Assembly (NCBI GenBank): GCA_029961105.1
Contig: JASBVO010000003.1
Coordinates: forward strand, 124,001-188,000
DNA length: 64,000 nucleotides
Direction: 5' to 3'
From: Micrococcus sp.
Lineage (GTDB): Bacteria; Actinomycetota; Actinomycetes; Actinomycetales; Micrococcaceae
In this document: positions 9,324 to 18,210 of the stretch, one piece after another
How positions within the stretch are numbered: position 1 is the first letter of the stretch
Layout: the number at the start of each line of letters is the position of its first letter
Position numbers and translations under genes: made by a program
The notes under the pieces: model-generated
Told to the model about the DNA's origin: nothing
What the model saw: the letters and a program-made list of their open reading frames with translations, nothing else
Database searches by the model: none

Positions 9324-9893
9324 TCAGGCCGTCTGGCCGGCGTGGCGGCCCTCGGCGAACTCCTCGACGAGCTTGGCGTTGAACGCCTCCAGGTCGCCCG
9401 GGTTACGGCTGGTGGTCAGGCCCTGGTCGACCACGACCTCCTCGTCCACCCAGGTGGCACCGGCGTTCTCCAGGTCCGTGGACAGGGAGTGGTAACTGGT
9501 GAGTTTCCGCCCCGAGACCACGCCGGCGTTGATGAGGGTCCACGGTGCATGGCAGATGGCGGCCACCGGCTTGTGCTCCTCGAAGAAGCCGCGCACGAAC
9601 GCCTGGACGTCCTCGTCGATCCGGAGCGCATCGGCGTTCAGGGTGCCGCCGGGCATCACGAGCGCATCGAACTGCCCGGACGAGACGGACCCGACCTCGT
9701 GATCCACGGGGAAGGAGTCGCCGTGCTCCCAGTCGCCGTTCATCGCGGTGATGGAGCCGGACTCCAGGGAGACGAGCACCGGCTGTCCGCCGGCGGCCTT
9801 GACGGCCTCCCACGGGGAGGTCAGCTCGACCTGCTCCACGCCACGGGTGGCGAGGAAGGCGATGGTCTGTCCCTGCAGCTGCTGGTCGGTCAT
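9324..9893 (-). CDS. DJ-1/PfpI family protein (type 1 glutamine amidotransferase-like)
   Basis: A 189-aa DJ-1/PfpI superfamily protein of the YhbO/PfpI group. These proteins have been described as stress-related proteases or glyoxalase/deglycase-type enzymes. The nucleophile elbow AAICHAPWTLI carries the reactive Cys with the following His, and ALVMPGGTLNADALR supplies the conserved acidic/Gly loop. The C-terminal part includes TSRNPGDLEAFNAKLVEEF. The ribosome-binding site AGGAGGT lies 7 nt before ATG 9893, the strongest in the region. It stands alone between convergent MFS genes and the PPK2 gene. The substrate cannot be deduced. Confidence 0.92.
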   Translation of the reverse strand: MTDQQLQGQTIAFLATRGVEQVELTSPWEAVKAAGGQPVLVSLESGSITAMNGDWEHGDSFPVDHEVGSVSSGQFDALVMPGGTLNADALRIDEDVQAFVRGFFEEHKPVAAICHAPWTLINAGVVSGRKLTSYHSLSTDLENAGATWVDEEVVVDQGLTTSRNPGDLEAFNAKLVEEFAEGRHAGQTA

Positions 9894-10014
9894 CTCAGTA
9901 CCTCCTGATATCGGATGGATCGGACGATGAGTCCACCCTAGGCAGGTGCCCCGGGGGGTTGCGCAAGGGCTGTTCGCCCACAGCTGTGCGCCCCAGGGGC
10001 CTCACGGCGAAGGT

Positions 10015-10896
10015 TCAGCTCTCCGCCAGCCTCCGCTTCTCCAGGGCCACGTCGAAGTCCGCCGCCGGCCACTGCAGGTCCAGTGACTCCAGAGCGGTGA
10101 TCAGCAGTTCCTGGACGGCGACCCGGGAATACCACTTGCGGTTGGCCGGGACGATGAACCACGGGGCGTGGTCCGCGTCCGTCTCCTCGATCGCGATCCG
10201 GTAGGCGTCCATGTACTCGTCCCAGTAGGCGCGCTCGTCCACGTCACCGGGGTGGTACTTCCAGAACTTGTCCGGCCGGTCCAGCCGTTCGGCCAGCCGG
10301 TCCTGCTGCTCGTCCTTGGTGATGTGCAGCATGACCTTGACGATCCGGGTGTTCCGGTCCGCCAGCTCCTGCTCGAACCGGCGGATCTCCTCGTAGCGTT
10401 GTTCGATCGTGTCTAGCGGGGTCAGCTTCCGCACCCGGTGGATGAGCACGTCCTCGTAGTGGGAGCGGTCGAAGACGGCCATGAACCCGGGCCGGGGCAG
10501 GTGCCTGCGGACCCGCCACAGGAAGTGGTGGCGCCTCTCCTCCTCGGTGGGGGTCTTGAAGGCCGCCGTCTCCACCCCCTGGGGGTCCATGGCACCCACC
10601 ACGTTGCGCATGATCCCGCCCTTGCCGGCGGTGTCCATGGCCTGGACCACCAGCAGCACCGAGGCGCCCTTGCCGTTGCCGGAGACCCCGTTGGCGTAGA
10701 GCAGCTCCTGCAGCTGGGAGAGCCGTTGGGCACGGATGGCCAGCGTGGCCTCCCCCTCGGCCCTGCCGCCCAGGTATCCCGGCTTGGAGTCGGGGTCGAC
10801 GTCGGCCGGACCCTGGATCACGCCGTCGCGGGTCCGGGCGCGCAGCAGCTCCCAGGGCTGGCCCTCGAAGTCCATCACGTGCTTCTTAGCGCTCAC
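10015..10896 (-). CDS. PPK2-family polyphosphate:nucleotide phosphotransferase
   Basis: A 293-aa PPK2-family enzyme that transfers phosphate between polyphosphate and nucleotides in the cytoplasm. The Walker A motif is AMDTAGKGG (86-94), Walker B is VFDRSHYEDVLIHRV (from 141), and the lid region includes RFEQELADRNTRIVKVMLHITKDEQ. GTG 10896 is the start, because GGAGG lies just upstream (GGAGGAATACC then GTG). It overlaps the 3' end of the aminotransferase gene by 11 bp, so the two form a coupled unit. The open frame continues upstream without homology. Length and motif spacing fit the single-domain short class; nucleotide preference is not predictable. Confidence 0.93.
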   Translation of the reverse strand: MSAKKHVMDFEGQPWELLRARTRDGVIQGPADVDPDSKPGYLGGRAEGEATLAIRAQRLSQLQELLYANGVSGNGKGASVLLVVQAMDTAGKGGIMRNVVGAMDPQGVETAAFKTPTEEERRHHFLWRVRRHLPRPGFMAVFDRSHYEDVLIHRVRKLTPLDTIEQRYEEIRRFEQELADRNTRIVKVMLHITKDEQQDRLAERLDRPDKFWKYHPGDVDERAYWDEYMDAYRIAIEETDADHAPWFIVPANRKWYSRVAVQELLITALESLDLQWPAADFDVALEKRRLAES

Positions 10897-12118
10897 GGTA
10901 TTCCTCCAGGAAGTCCGCGATCCGTTCGATCGCGATCTCCAGGTCCCGGACGCTGGGCAGCGTGACGAGCCGGAAGTGGTCCGTGTCCGGCCAGTTGAAG
11001 GCCCGCCCGTGGGAGACCAGGATCTTCTGGGCCCGGAGCAGCTCGATGACGAACTGCTCATCGTCCTCGATCTGGTAGACCTCGGGATCCAGACGCGGGA
11101 ACAGGTACAGCGCCCCATGGGCCGGCTGCACGGTGACACCGGGGATCTCGGACAGCAGCCGCTGGGCGGTGTTGCGCTGCTCGAGCAGGCGGCCCCCGGG
11201 CAGGATCAGATCATTGATGGACTGGTAGCCCCCCAGGGCGGTCTGGATGGCGTGCTGGCCCGGCACGTTGGCGCACATGCGCATATTGGACAGCAGGGTC
11301 AACCCCTCGATGAAGTCCGTGGCACGGTGCTTCGGGCCGGAGATCGCCACCCAGCCGGCGCGGTACCCGGCCACGCGGTAGGCCTTGGACAGCCCGGAGA
11401 AGGTCAGGGTGAGCACGTCGTCGGACAGTCCGGCCGCGTTGATGTGCCGGGCACCGTCGTAGAGGATCTTCTCGTAGATCTCGTCGCTCATCAGCACGAG
11501 GTTGTGCTTGCGGGCGATCTCCACGATCCCGGAGAGCACCTGACGGGAGTACACCGCCCCGGTGGGGTTGTTCGGGTTGATGATGACGATCGCCTTGGTG
11601 CGGTCGGAGACCTTGGCCTCGATGTCCTCCAGGTCCGGCGCCCAGCCCTCCTCCTCCACGCAGCGGTAGTGCACGGCGCGTCCGCCGGACAGGGTGGTGG
11701 CACCGGTCCAGAGCGGGTAGTCGGGGGCGGGGATCAGCACCTCGTCGCCGTCGTCCACCAGGGCCTGCAGCACCATGGAGATCAGCTCGGAGACCCCGTT
11801 GCCGATGAAGATGTCCTCCACCTCGATGCCCATGATCCCGCGGGACTGGTAGTACTGGCTCACCGCGGTCCGGGCGGAGTAGATGCCCTGGGAGTCGGAG
11901 TAACCCTGCGCGTGCGGCAGGTGGGAGACCATGTCCTTGAGGATGGCGTCCGGGGCCTCGAAGCCGAAGGGAGCCGGGTTGCCGATGTTGAGCTTCATGA
12001 TGCGGTGGCCGGCCGCCTCCATGCGCTGGGCCTCCTCGAGGATCGGTCCGCGCACGTCATAGCGCACGTTCAGGAGCTTGGAGGACTGCTTGATCTGACC
12101 GGTCCGTGTCTTTGCCAT
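10886..12118 (-). CDS. PLP-dependent aminotransferase (AlaA-type, class I/II)
   Basis: A 410-aa fold-type I aminotransferase, closest in motif pattern to glutamate-pyruvate aminotransferase AlaA. The PLP lysine lies in TFSGLSKAYRVAGYRAGW (K245). Other signatures are LNIGNPAPFGFEAP, IGNGVSELI, PNNPTGAVYS (182-191), and the C-terminal substrate Arg in HFRLVTLPSV. ATG 12118 is chosen because GGGAGG sits about 9 nt upstream; the ATG at 12127 abuts that same purine run. It precedes and overlaps the PPK2 gene. A link between amino-acid/pyruvate balance and polyphosphate use is only suggested by this neighbourhood. Confidence 0.92.
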   Translation of the reverse strand: MAKTRTGQIKQSSKLLNVRYDVRGPILEEAQRMEAAGHRIMKLNIGNPAPFGFEAPDAILKDMVSHLPHAQGYSDSQGIYSARTAVSQYYQSRGIMGIEVEDIFIGNGVSELISMVLQALVDDGDEVLIPAPDYPLWTGATTLSGGRAVHYRCVEEEGWAPDLEDIEAKVSDRTKAIVIINPNNPTGAVYSRQVLSGIVEIARKHNLVLMSDEIYEKILYDGARHINAAGLSDDVLTLTFSGLSKAYRVAGYRAGWVAISGPKHRATDFIEGLTLLSNMRMCANVPGQHAIQTALGGYQSINDLILPGGRLLEQRNTAQRLLSEIPGVTVQPAHGALYLFPRLDPEVYQIEDDEQFVIELLRAQKILVSHGRAFNWPDTDHFRLVTLPSVRDLEIAIERIADFLEEYRER

Positions 12119-12237
12119 GCCTACCATCCTCCCACCGCGGGGGCGTAACTTGGCGCACATCACCCACGGGAACCACGGAAATCCGCCCCGGTGCCCGGGC
12201 GGACGGGACGGCGCCGGGGTGATGGCGCCCCAGGACC

Positions 12238-13350
12238 CTAGAACCAGCGCTCGGGTGCCTGTTCCAGGCCCGCCGTCACCAGCCAGTACTGGGCGGCCTC
12301 CTCGGGCGGCAGGGCGTCCGGACCGACGGCCAGCCGCTGCAGCTCCGCCAGCTGCTCACCGCTCAGCTGCCCGGCCAGCTCGTCCAGCGCCCCGGTGGCG
12401 GTACCGGTCAGGGCCTGCGGATCGGTCACGAGCAGGACCCTGCCCTCGGGCAGGATGCGCTGCGGGTCACCCAGGGGCACCAGGGCGTGGTCGGCGATCC
12501 CGGGATCGGTGCCGTAGAGCAGCGCGACGTCGGCTCGGCCCGTCACCAGGTCGACGGCCGCTCCGTGCTCCCCGGGCGCCACCCACTCGGCCGGCTCGCA
12601 GCCGGCCAGCACCTCGAGCCGCTCGGACTCGAGGGCCTTGACGGCCTCGGGGGCGAACACCATCCGGTCGCACAGGCCGTTGAGGTCGCCGAGCTCCTCC
12701 ATGGAGTACAGGCCCGCCGTCGCCGTCGTCGTGACGGCCTGCAACCGCAGCGTCCCGGCGGACTGCCCGACGATCTCGGTGCCCTCCGGCAAGTGCCCCA
12801 CCACCATGGACGTCGTCCCCGCGGCGTCGGCGGCCGGGGCACCGTCGGGCAGCGGGGTGGGGCTGCCGGTGGCGGTGGGGTGGCCCGTCGGGGAGGCGGG
12901 GGCCGGGTCGGTCGGTGAGGCCGTCGCCTCCGTGGGCGAGGCGCCCGCTGTCGGCGAGGCGCCCGCCGCGGGTGAGTCCCGCGCCGCGTGCGGTGACGGG
13001 GACGGCGTCGGGACCGGTCCGGCCAGGGTGGCGGGGGCGACCTCGGCGGCCATGGCGAGCGAGTCCACGATCGCGACCTGGCGGTCCCCGGCGGCATTCC
13101 ACGGGACGGCCGAGGGCTCGCCCACGGAGGCGTCCACGCCCCGGTTCTGCAGGTGCCGGGCCGCGATGCGGGCCAGGAGCTGCTCCTCCGGCCGGGTGCC
13201 CCCGATGACCGTCACCGGCCCGGCCGTCGACGCGGCGGTGGCACCGGCCGTCGCGGACCCGCCCGGACCGGCGTCCGAGGGGGTGCACCCGGCCAGGGCG
13301 AGCGTCAGGGCGACGGCGGCGGCGCTCCAACCGCGTGCGCGGTGCCTCAT
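12238..13350 (-). CDS. Lipoprotein, substrate-binding-like (OpuAC/glycine-betaine type fold suspected)
   Basis: A 370-aa secreted lipoprotein. The signal peptide ends in LALAGCTPS (lipobox LAGC). The mature part is a binding-protein-like fold split by a long Pro/Ser/Thr insertion (about residues 115-190, with repeats of the type ASPTAGASPTEA). The second half contains LCDRMVFAPEAVKALESERLEVLAGC and TGRADVALLYGTDPGIADHALVPLGDPQRILPEGRVLLV, reminiscent of quaternary-amine (OpuAC/ProX) binding proteins. No permease or ATPase gene is nearby, so a transport role is uncertain. Its ATG overlaps the NUDIX gene stop (ATGA on the minus strand), making the two an operon. The disordered insertion is unusual for the family. 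Confidence 0.7.
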   Translation of the reverse strand: MRHRARGWSAAAVALTLALAGCTPSDAGPGGSATAGATAASTAGPVTVIGGTRPEEQLLARIAARHLQNRGVDASVGEPSAVPWNAAGDRQVAIVDSLAMAAEVAPATLAGPVPTPSPSPHAARDSPAAGASPTAGASPTEATASPTDPAPASPTGHPTATGSPTPLPDGAPAADAAGTTSMVVGHLPEGTEIVGQSAGTLRLQAVTTTATAGLYSMEELGDLNGLCDRMVFAPEAVKALESERLEVLAGCEPAEWVAPGEHGAAVDLVTGRADVALLYGTDPGIADHALVPLGDPQRILPEGRVLLVTDPQALTGTATGALDELAGQLSGEQLAELQRLAVGPDALPPEEAAQYWLVTAGLEQAPERWF

Positions 13351-13775
13351 CGGTGGGCTCCGGCCAGCGTGAGCGCACGGTGCACGTGCGGGGACGTCCG
13401 GTGCCGGTGCAGCTCGTCCAGGGGGATCCACGCGGCGTCGACGGACGACCCGCCCACCTCCGGCCGCAACCGGCCGGAGACGATCTCGGCCCGGTACAGG
13501 ACCTGGACGGCCAGCAGCGCGCGCTGCCGGTGGTGGGTCCGGTGCTCCGCGTCGATGGTGCGGCTGATGACGCCCAGCAGTCCGTCGAGCCGGGCCGTGT
13601 ACCCGGTCTCCTCCTCGATCTCCCGCAGACAGGCCTGCTCGGGCTGTTCCCCCAGCTCGAGCCCTCCGCCGGGCAGCGTCCAGATCGCCTCACGCGGTCC
13701 CTGCCACAGGCTCAGCAGCAGGGTGCCGTCCTGGACGATCACGCCGTAGGCGCCCACCCGGGTGTCGAAGTCCAT
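13347..13775 (-). CDS. NUDIX hydrolase
   Basis: A 142-aa NUDIX-fold pyrophosphohydrolase that cleaves nucleoside-diphosphate derivatives. The Nudix box is complete: Gly-Gly-Gly-Leu, then five residues to Glu, and REIEEETG at the metal site (about residues 37-59). The start MDFDTRVGAYGVI at 13775 places the fold at the beginning; the open frame further upstream is not coding-like. It ends by overlapping the start of the lipoprotein gene, so it is the first gene of a two-gene unit. It is divergent from the TPR gene. Substrate is unknown. Confidence 0.9.
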   Translation of the reverse strand: MDFDTRVGAYGVIVQDGTLLLSLWQGPREAIWTLPGGGLELGEQPEQACLREIEEETGYTARLDGLLGVISRTIDAEHRTHHRQRALLAVQVLYRAEIVSGRLRPEVGGSSVDAAWIPLDELHRHRTSPHVHRALTLAGAHR

Positions 13776-13890
13776 GCGCCCAAGTCTAGGAGCCCCCGCG
13801 CCCCGGGCCCGTCCCGGAACCGGCGTCCTCTGGAATACTGGACGGGCTGTGCATGCGTTCCGCTGGAGCCGACCGAAGGGAGGACCGCCC

Positions 13891-15786
13891 ATGGGCGAGG
13901 AGGGCACTCCGGGCACGGGCCTGCCCGATGACCTGGTGCCGCGGCTGGACGCCGTGCTGTCCCGGCGGTCGCTGACGACCTCCCGGGATGACCCGGAGAC
14001 GGCCCGTGGCTGGCTGGACGCCTCCTACGAGGCCGCCTACGCCGAGGACCTGGCCCTGGCCGGGCGTGCCGCCCGTGCGGGGCTGGACGCCCGCGGGGGC
14101 CGGGACCCGTTCAACCGGGCCGGGCTGCTGCGCGCGCTGGCCTCGGTGGCGGAGATGCAGGGCGACCATGCCGCGGCCACCGAGTACATCGCCGAGCGCT
14201 CGCAGCTGCTGGTCGCCGCCGGTTACCCCCACCAGGCCCGGATGGAGACCGAGCTGGGCACCATGCTGCTGCGCGAGCCGGAGTCCTTCGAGGCCACGGT
14301 GCTGGAGGGAGTGCTGGAGGACGAGCGCGCCCGGTCCGCACGGTCCGTGGACACCGTCCTGCCGGACGTCCTGGTGGCCCTGGCGGTGCGCAGCGTCGAG
14401 GACGGACGGCTGGAGCCCGCGGTGGACCTGCTGGAGGAATGCCTCGACATCCTGGACGCCCGGGCGGCCGCCGGGATCGCCGTGGCCCCGGAATCCCTGT
14501 CCTCGACCCGGATGTTCCTGGCCCACGTCCACCTGATGTCCCATGAGCCCGAGAGCGCTGCCGAGGTCGCGGACGCCGTGCTGGCCGGCAAGGCCAACCG
14601 TGCCGTGCGTGCAGCCATGTGGATGCTCAAGGCAGTGATCGCCCACGAGTCAGGTGACACGGCCGGCGCCGCGGCCGATGCCCTGCGCGCCGTCGAACTG
14701 CACGCCGCGGCCGGGGTGCGGAAGGGCGCGGCGTCGGCCGCCGCGCTGCTGGCGGGCCTGGCCCACGACGCCGGCGACCAGCAGGCCTCGATCCTCGCCT
14801 GGAAGGTGGCGGTCGCCCAGGCCGAGCAGGGCGAGGTGCCGGAGGCCTCGGACCTCACCCTGGCCTTGGGGCACCAGTTGCTCGAGGCCGAGGAGCATGC
14901 GCTGGCCGAACGCGTCCTGGCGGGCCTGGTGCGCCGCGAGGAGGCCGCCCGACGGCTCCCGGGCCTGGCCCGCGCCCTCGTGGACTTGGGCCATGCGGCC
15001 CGCCACCAGGGGCGTCCGGACGAGGCGCTGGAGCACTGGGACCGGGCGTCCGCCCTGTTCCAGGAGGCGGGGTCCGTGGCCGAGGCGGCCCGGATGTGCC
15101 TGGCGGCCGGTGCCCTGTTGAACCGGCAGGAGCGCGCCGAGGACGCCGCCGAGCGGTTCTCCCGGGCCGTCGAGCTGGCCCGCCAGATCGGCGACGAGGA
15201 CCCGGCAGTGCTGCCGCAGGCCCTGCACGCCCTCGGCCACGTGCTGTGTGAGCTGGGCCAGGAGCGGGGCGTGGCGCTGCTGGACGAGGCGATCGCCCTG
15301 GCCCAGGACTCCTCCGCCTCCTGGCACGAGGCCGACTTCACGGACACCCGGGCCCGCGGACTGTGGGCGCTGAGGCAGGGCCCGGCCGCGGTGTCCTCGG
15401 CGCTGACGGCCGCGGACCTCTTCGCGGCGTCCCAGGACGCCACGGCTGCCTCCAACGCCGAGCTGTTCGCCGCCTACGTGCTGCTGGAGCAGGAGCGGGC
15501 CGATGAGGCGGCGTCCCTGTTCCGGATGATCACCGAGCAGCAGGGCACGGCCCGGTACCTGCGGATGGCCGCCTGGCTGGGACTGGCGCAGTCCCTGGAC
15601 CTGGCCGGCGACGAGGAGGGTGCCACCCTGGCCCGCCTCCGGGCCGACGCCGCCTCCTCCGAGCAGGACGCGGACGAGGAGGACCCGGACGGGCCCGGCC
15701 GGGACGAGCGGGCGCCGAACGGACGTGACGCGGACGGACAGGATCCGGAACCGGATGCGGGTCAGGACCCGGAAGCCGGATCCTGA
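13891..15786 (+). CDS. TPR-repeat protein of unknown function
   Basis: A 631-aa protein of helical hairpin repeats. TPR-like units recur from about residue 60 to 590, for example FNRAGLLRALASVAEMQGDH, ARALVDLGHAARHQGRPDEALEHWDRA and AEDAAERFSRAVELARQIGD. It has no signal peptide, no membrane helix and no enzyme domain, and ends in an acidic, disordered tail (QDADEEDPDGP...). ATG 13891 follows GGGAGGA with good spacing; the longer open frame from 13762 is not supported. It probably acts as a cytoplasmic scaffold. Similar TPR proteins are common in Micrococcaceae but, as far as I know, uncharacterised. Confidence 0.85.
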   Translation: MGEEGTPGTGLPDDLVPRLDAVLSRRSLTTSRDDPETARGWLDASYEAAYAEDLALAGRAARAGLDARGGRDPFNRAGLLRALASVAEMQGDHAAATEYIAERSQLLVAAGYPHQARMETELGTMLLREPESFEATVLEGVLEDERARSARSVDTVLPDVLVALAVRSVEDGRLEPAVDLLEECLDILDARAAAGIAVAPESLSSTRMFLAHVHLMSHEPESAAEVADAVLAGKANRAVRAAMWMLKAVIAHESGDTAGAAADALRAVELHAAAGVRKGAASAAALLAGLAHDAGDQQASILAWKVAVAQAEQGEVPEASDLTLALGHQLLEAEEHALAERVLAGLVRREEAARRLPGLARALVDLGHAARHQGRPDEALEHWDRASALFQEAGSVAEAARMCLAAGALLNRQERAEDAAERFSRAVELARQIGDEDPAVLPQALHALGHVLCELGQERGVALLDEAIALAQDSSASWHEADFTDTRARGLWALRQGPAAVSSALTAADLFAASQDATAASNAELFAAYVLLEQERADEAASLFRMITEQQGTARYLRMAAWLGLAQSLDLAGDEEGATLARLRADAASSEQDADEEDPDGPGRDERAPNGRDADGQDPEPDAGQDPEAGS

Positions 15787-15862
15787 CCCTGGCGGTCTTC
15801 CCGGAGGGCTGAACCGGGCACTCCGGGCGGGGTGGGGCCGGTCCGGTCAATGCGGCGGGATT

Positions 15863-15911
15863 CTCATCGTCTCCTCATCCTGGAGAGCCGTTCTCTCATC
15901 TTCGGCTCATC
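15863..15911 (+). promoter_or_regulatory. Four phased CTCATC direct repeats, probable response-regulator binding region
   Basis: CTCATC occurs at 15863, 15874, 15895 and 15906, with spacings of 11, 21 and 11 bp, so all four lie on the same helical face. This is the pattern expected for two dimers of an OmpR-family regulator. It lies directly before the Asp-rich protein, kinase and regulator genes, suggesting autoregulation. Confidence 0.6.
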
Positions 15912-15933
15912 CGCGCCCGGAAGGATGGCGGCC

Positions 15934-16548
15934 ATGAAGAGCGCGGGCAGAGGATTGAAGGCAGCCGTCGTCCTGATGGTCGTCGCCGTCGTGGCGGCAC
16001 TGGGCGTCGCCGCCGTCGCGGCCCGCCCGAGCACGGTGGAACTGGCCCCGCCGATCGCCGTGACGGACGCTCCGACGGCGCTACGGGACAACGCGCCCTC
16101 GGCGGCAGGCACCGAGGCCCCCGGGGAGGCCTCGCCCGGTCACTCCTCCTCGGCGGCCGGGACGCCCTCGCCCTCCGGGACACCCGGCGGGGCCCGCGGC
16201 CGTGACGACGCCGGCCCGGCCGTCTCCCGCGCGAAGATCTCTGCCAGTCCGGCCCCGGAGCGGACCACCCCGGCCCCCTCGGGTTCGTCCGGTGGGTCGG
16301 GGGCGTCCGGTGGGTCGGGGGCGTCCGGTGGGTCCGGGTCGTCCGGTGGGTCCGGGTCGTCCGGTGGTTCGGCCTCCTCGGCCTCCGGCGGGGCGGTCAC
16401 CGAGCCCCGGTCCGGACCGGCACCGGCACCGAAGCCGGTCCCCGCCCCGGCGCCCCAGCCACCGGCCGATGACGACGACGGGGACGATGATGACGGGGAT
16501 GACGACGACGCCGATGACGATGACTGGGAGGATGACGACGATGACTGA
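15934..16548 (+). CDS. Secreted/anchored Asp-rich low-complexity protein
   Basis: A 204-aa protein with a basic N-terminus and one hydrophobic segment (AAVVLMVVAVVAALGVAAVAA), so it is exported or membrane-anchored. The rest is disordered: an Ala/Ser/Pro region, a Gly-Ser repeat made by 18-bp DNA units (16288-16359, four copies and a partial), a Pro-Ala stretch, and a C-terminus of 21 aspartates in blocks (DDDDGDDDDGDDDDADDDD and WEDDDDD). The acidic tail looks suited to bind divalent cations. ATG 15934 has GGAAGG about 9 nt upstream; ATG 15925 is the alternative. It is followed within 30 bp by a sensor kinase and regulator, suggesting a role in that signalling system. No known family recognised. 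Confidence 0.72.
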   Translation: MKSAGRGLKAAVVLMVVAVVAALGVAAVAARPSTVELAPPIAVTDAPTALRDNAPSAAGTEAPGEASPGHSSSAAGTPSPSGTPGGARGRDDAGPAVSRAKISASPAPERTTPAPSGSSGGSGASGGSGASGGSGSSGGSGSSGGSASSASGGAVTEPRSGPAPAPKPVPAPAPQPPADDDDGDDDDGDDDDADDDDWEDDDDD

Positions 16549-16575
16549 CTCCCTCCCTCACCCCCGGGTGCGGGC

Positions 16576-18210
16576 ATGACCTCGCACTCCGCTCCGCCGG
16601 CCCGGGAGGATTCCCGGGCCGGCGGCCTGTTGAGCCGGACCCGCCCGATCCGCCGCTGGCGCGCCCTGCCCGTCCGCACCCGCGTGGTCGGGCTGCTGGT
16701 CCTGCTGACCGCCCTGGCGCTGCTGCTGTCCGGTGCCACCGCCTACCTGCTGCAGCGCGCCGTCATGAACCACCAGATCGACGACTCGCTGAAGCGCTCG
16801 GTCCAGGAGTTCCGCATCCTGGCCCTGGAGGGCGTGGACCCGGAGACCGGCGAGCCGTTCTCCGCCTCGGACCAACTGGTCTTCACCGCCATGCAACGGA
16901 CCCTGCCCGCCGACGACGAGGGGATGCTGGGCCTGCGGGACGGCGAGATCAGCTGGACCGCCTCGGATGCCGTCGAGGTGCGCCTGGAGGACGACCCCGA
17001 ACTGGTGTCGTGGGCCCGGACCCATTTCGACAGCGACTCGGTCCGGCTGGAGACGGTCTCCACGGCCCAGACCACCTACCGGGCGATCGCGGTCCCGATC
17101 CGCTTCGACAACGACACGGCACCGTCGATGCTGCTGCTGGCCTTCGACTACTCCGCCCAGCTCGCCGAGCTCAACTCCTCCTTCATGTCCTACGGCGGGG
17201 TGGGACTGGGGGTGATGGCCGTCGTCGGGCTGGCGGGCTGGGTCCTGGTGGGGCGGCTCCTCGAGCCGCTGCGCACCCTGCAGTCCACGGCCGCCGAGAT
17301 CTCCGGGACGGACCTGAACGGCCGCGTCCCCGTCTCCGGCCAGGACGACGTCGCCGAGCTGGCCACCACGTTCAACGAGATGCTGGACCGGCTCCAGGAG
17401 TCGTTCTCCTCGCAGCGGCAGCTGCTGGACGACGTCGGGCACGAGCTGCGGACGCCGATCACGATCGTCCAGGGCCACCTGGAGCTGCAGGACGCCGAGG
17501 ACCCGGCCGACGTCCGGGAGGTCCGGGAGATCGCGCTCGACGAACTGGACCGCATGCGCCTGCTGGTGGACGACCTGGTGACCCTGGCCACCTCGGGCCG
17601 GCCGGACTTCGTCGAGCCGGAGCCGGTGGAGGTGGGCGTCCTGACGCGCGAGGTCCTCGGCAAGGCCACCTCCTTGGGACGGCGGATCTGGACGCTGGAC
17701 CACGCGGCGGAGGTGACGGTGCCCCTTGATGCCCAGCGCATCACCCAGGCCTGGCTGCAGCTGGCCTCCAACGCGGTGAAGTACTCGCACGACGGCTCCA
17801 GGGTCTCCCTCGGCTCCCAGGAACTCAACGGGGAGCTGCGGCTTTGGGTCCGGGACCAGGGCATCGGCATCCGGCCCGAGGACCGCGAGGGCATCTTCCA
17901 GCGCTTCGGCCGTGGCTCCAACAGCACCCGGGCCGAGGGGTCCGGGCTGGGGCTGAACATCGTCACCGCGATCGTGAGCGCCCACGGGGGCACGGTGGAC
18001 GTCCAGTCCGCGCCCGGCATCGGCTCGACCTTCTTCATGGACCTGCCCCTGACACGCGAGGACTCGGACGGTCCCGGATCGCACCGGGCGGTAGCGTCGG
18101 AGGAGGACGGCCAGACGACGTCCCGGGCCATCCGGATACCCGAGAGACCGGCCCCCCGGGCCACCGCGCCCGGGGACCAGCAGACCCCTTCCAAGGACGG
18201 TGTGGCGTGA
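16576..18210 (+). CDS. Two-component sensor histidine kinase
   Basis: A 544-aa membrane sensor kinase. Transmembrane helix 1 lies near residues 36-60, then comes a ~145-residue extracytoplasmic sensor region, helix 2 near 207-228, a HAMP linker (RLLEPLRTLQSTAAEI), the dimerisation/phosphoacceptor domain with H289 in LDDVGHELRTPITIV, and the HATPase domain with QLASNAVKYS (N box), VRDQGIGIRPED (G1) and EGSGLGLNIV (G2). A disordered ~50-residue C-terminal tail follows. The sensor domain is acidic (for example RLEDDPELVSW). The stop overlaps the regulator start (GTGA), so kinase and regulator are coupled. The signal is unknown; the Asp-rich neighbour suggests a cation or envelope cue. Confidence 0.95.
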   Translation: MTSHSAPPAREDSRAGGLLSRTRPIRRWRALPVRTRVVGLLVLLTALALLLSGATAYLLQRAVMNHQIDDSLKRSVQEFRILALEGVDPETGEPFSASDQLVFTAMQRTLPADDEGMLGLRDGEISWTASDAVEVRLEDDPELVSWARTHFDSDSVRLETVSTAQTTYRAIAVPIRFDNDTAPSMLLLAFDYSAQLAELNSSFMSYGGVGLGVMAVVGLAGWVLVGRLLEPLRTLQSTAAEISGTDLNGRVPVSGQDDVAELATTFNEMLDRLQESFSSQRQLLDDVGHELRTPITIVQGHLELQDAEDPADVREVREIALDELDRMRLLVDDLVTLATSGRPDFVEPEPVEVGVLTREVLGKATSLGRRIWTLDHAAEVTVPLDAQRITQAWLQLASNAVKYSHDGSRVSLGSQELNGELRLWVRDQGIGIRPEDREGIFQRFGRGSNSTRAEGSGLGLNIVTAIVSAHGGTVDVQSAPGIGSTFFMDLPLTREDSDGPGSHRAVASEEDGQTTSRAIRIPERPAPRATAPGDQQTPSKDGVA

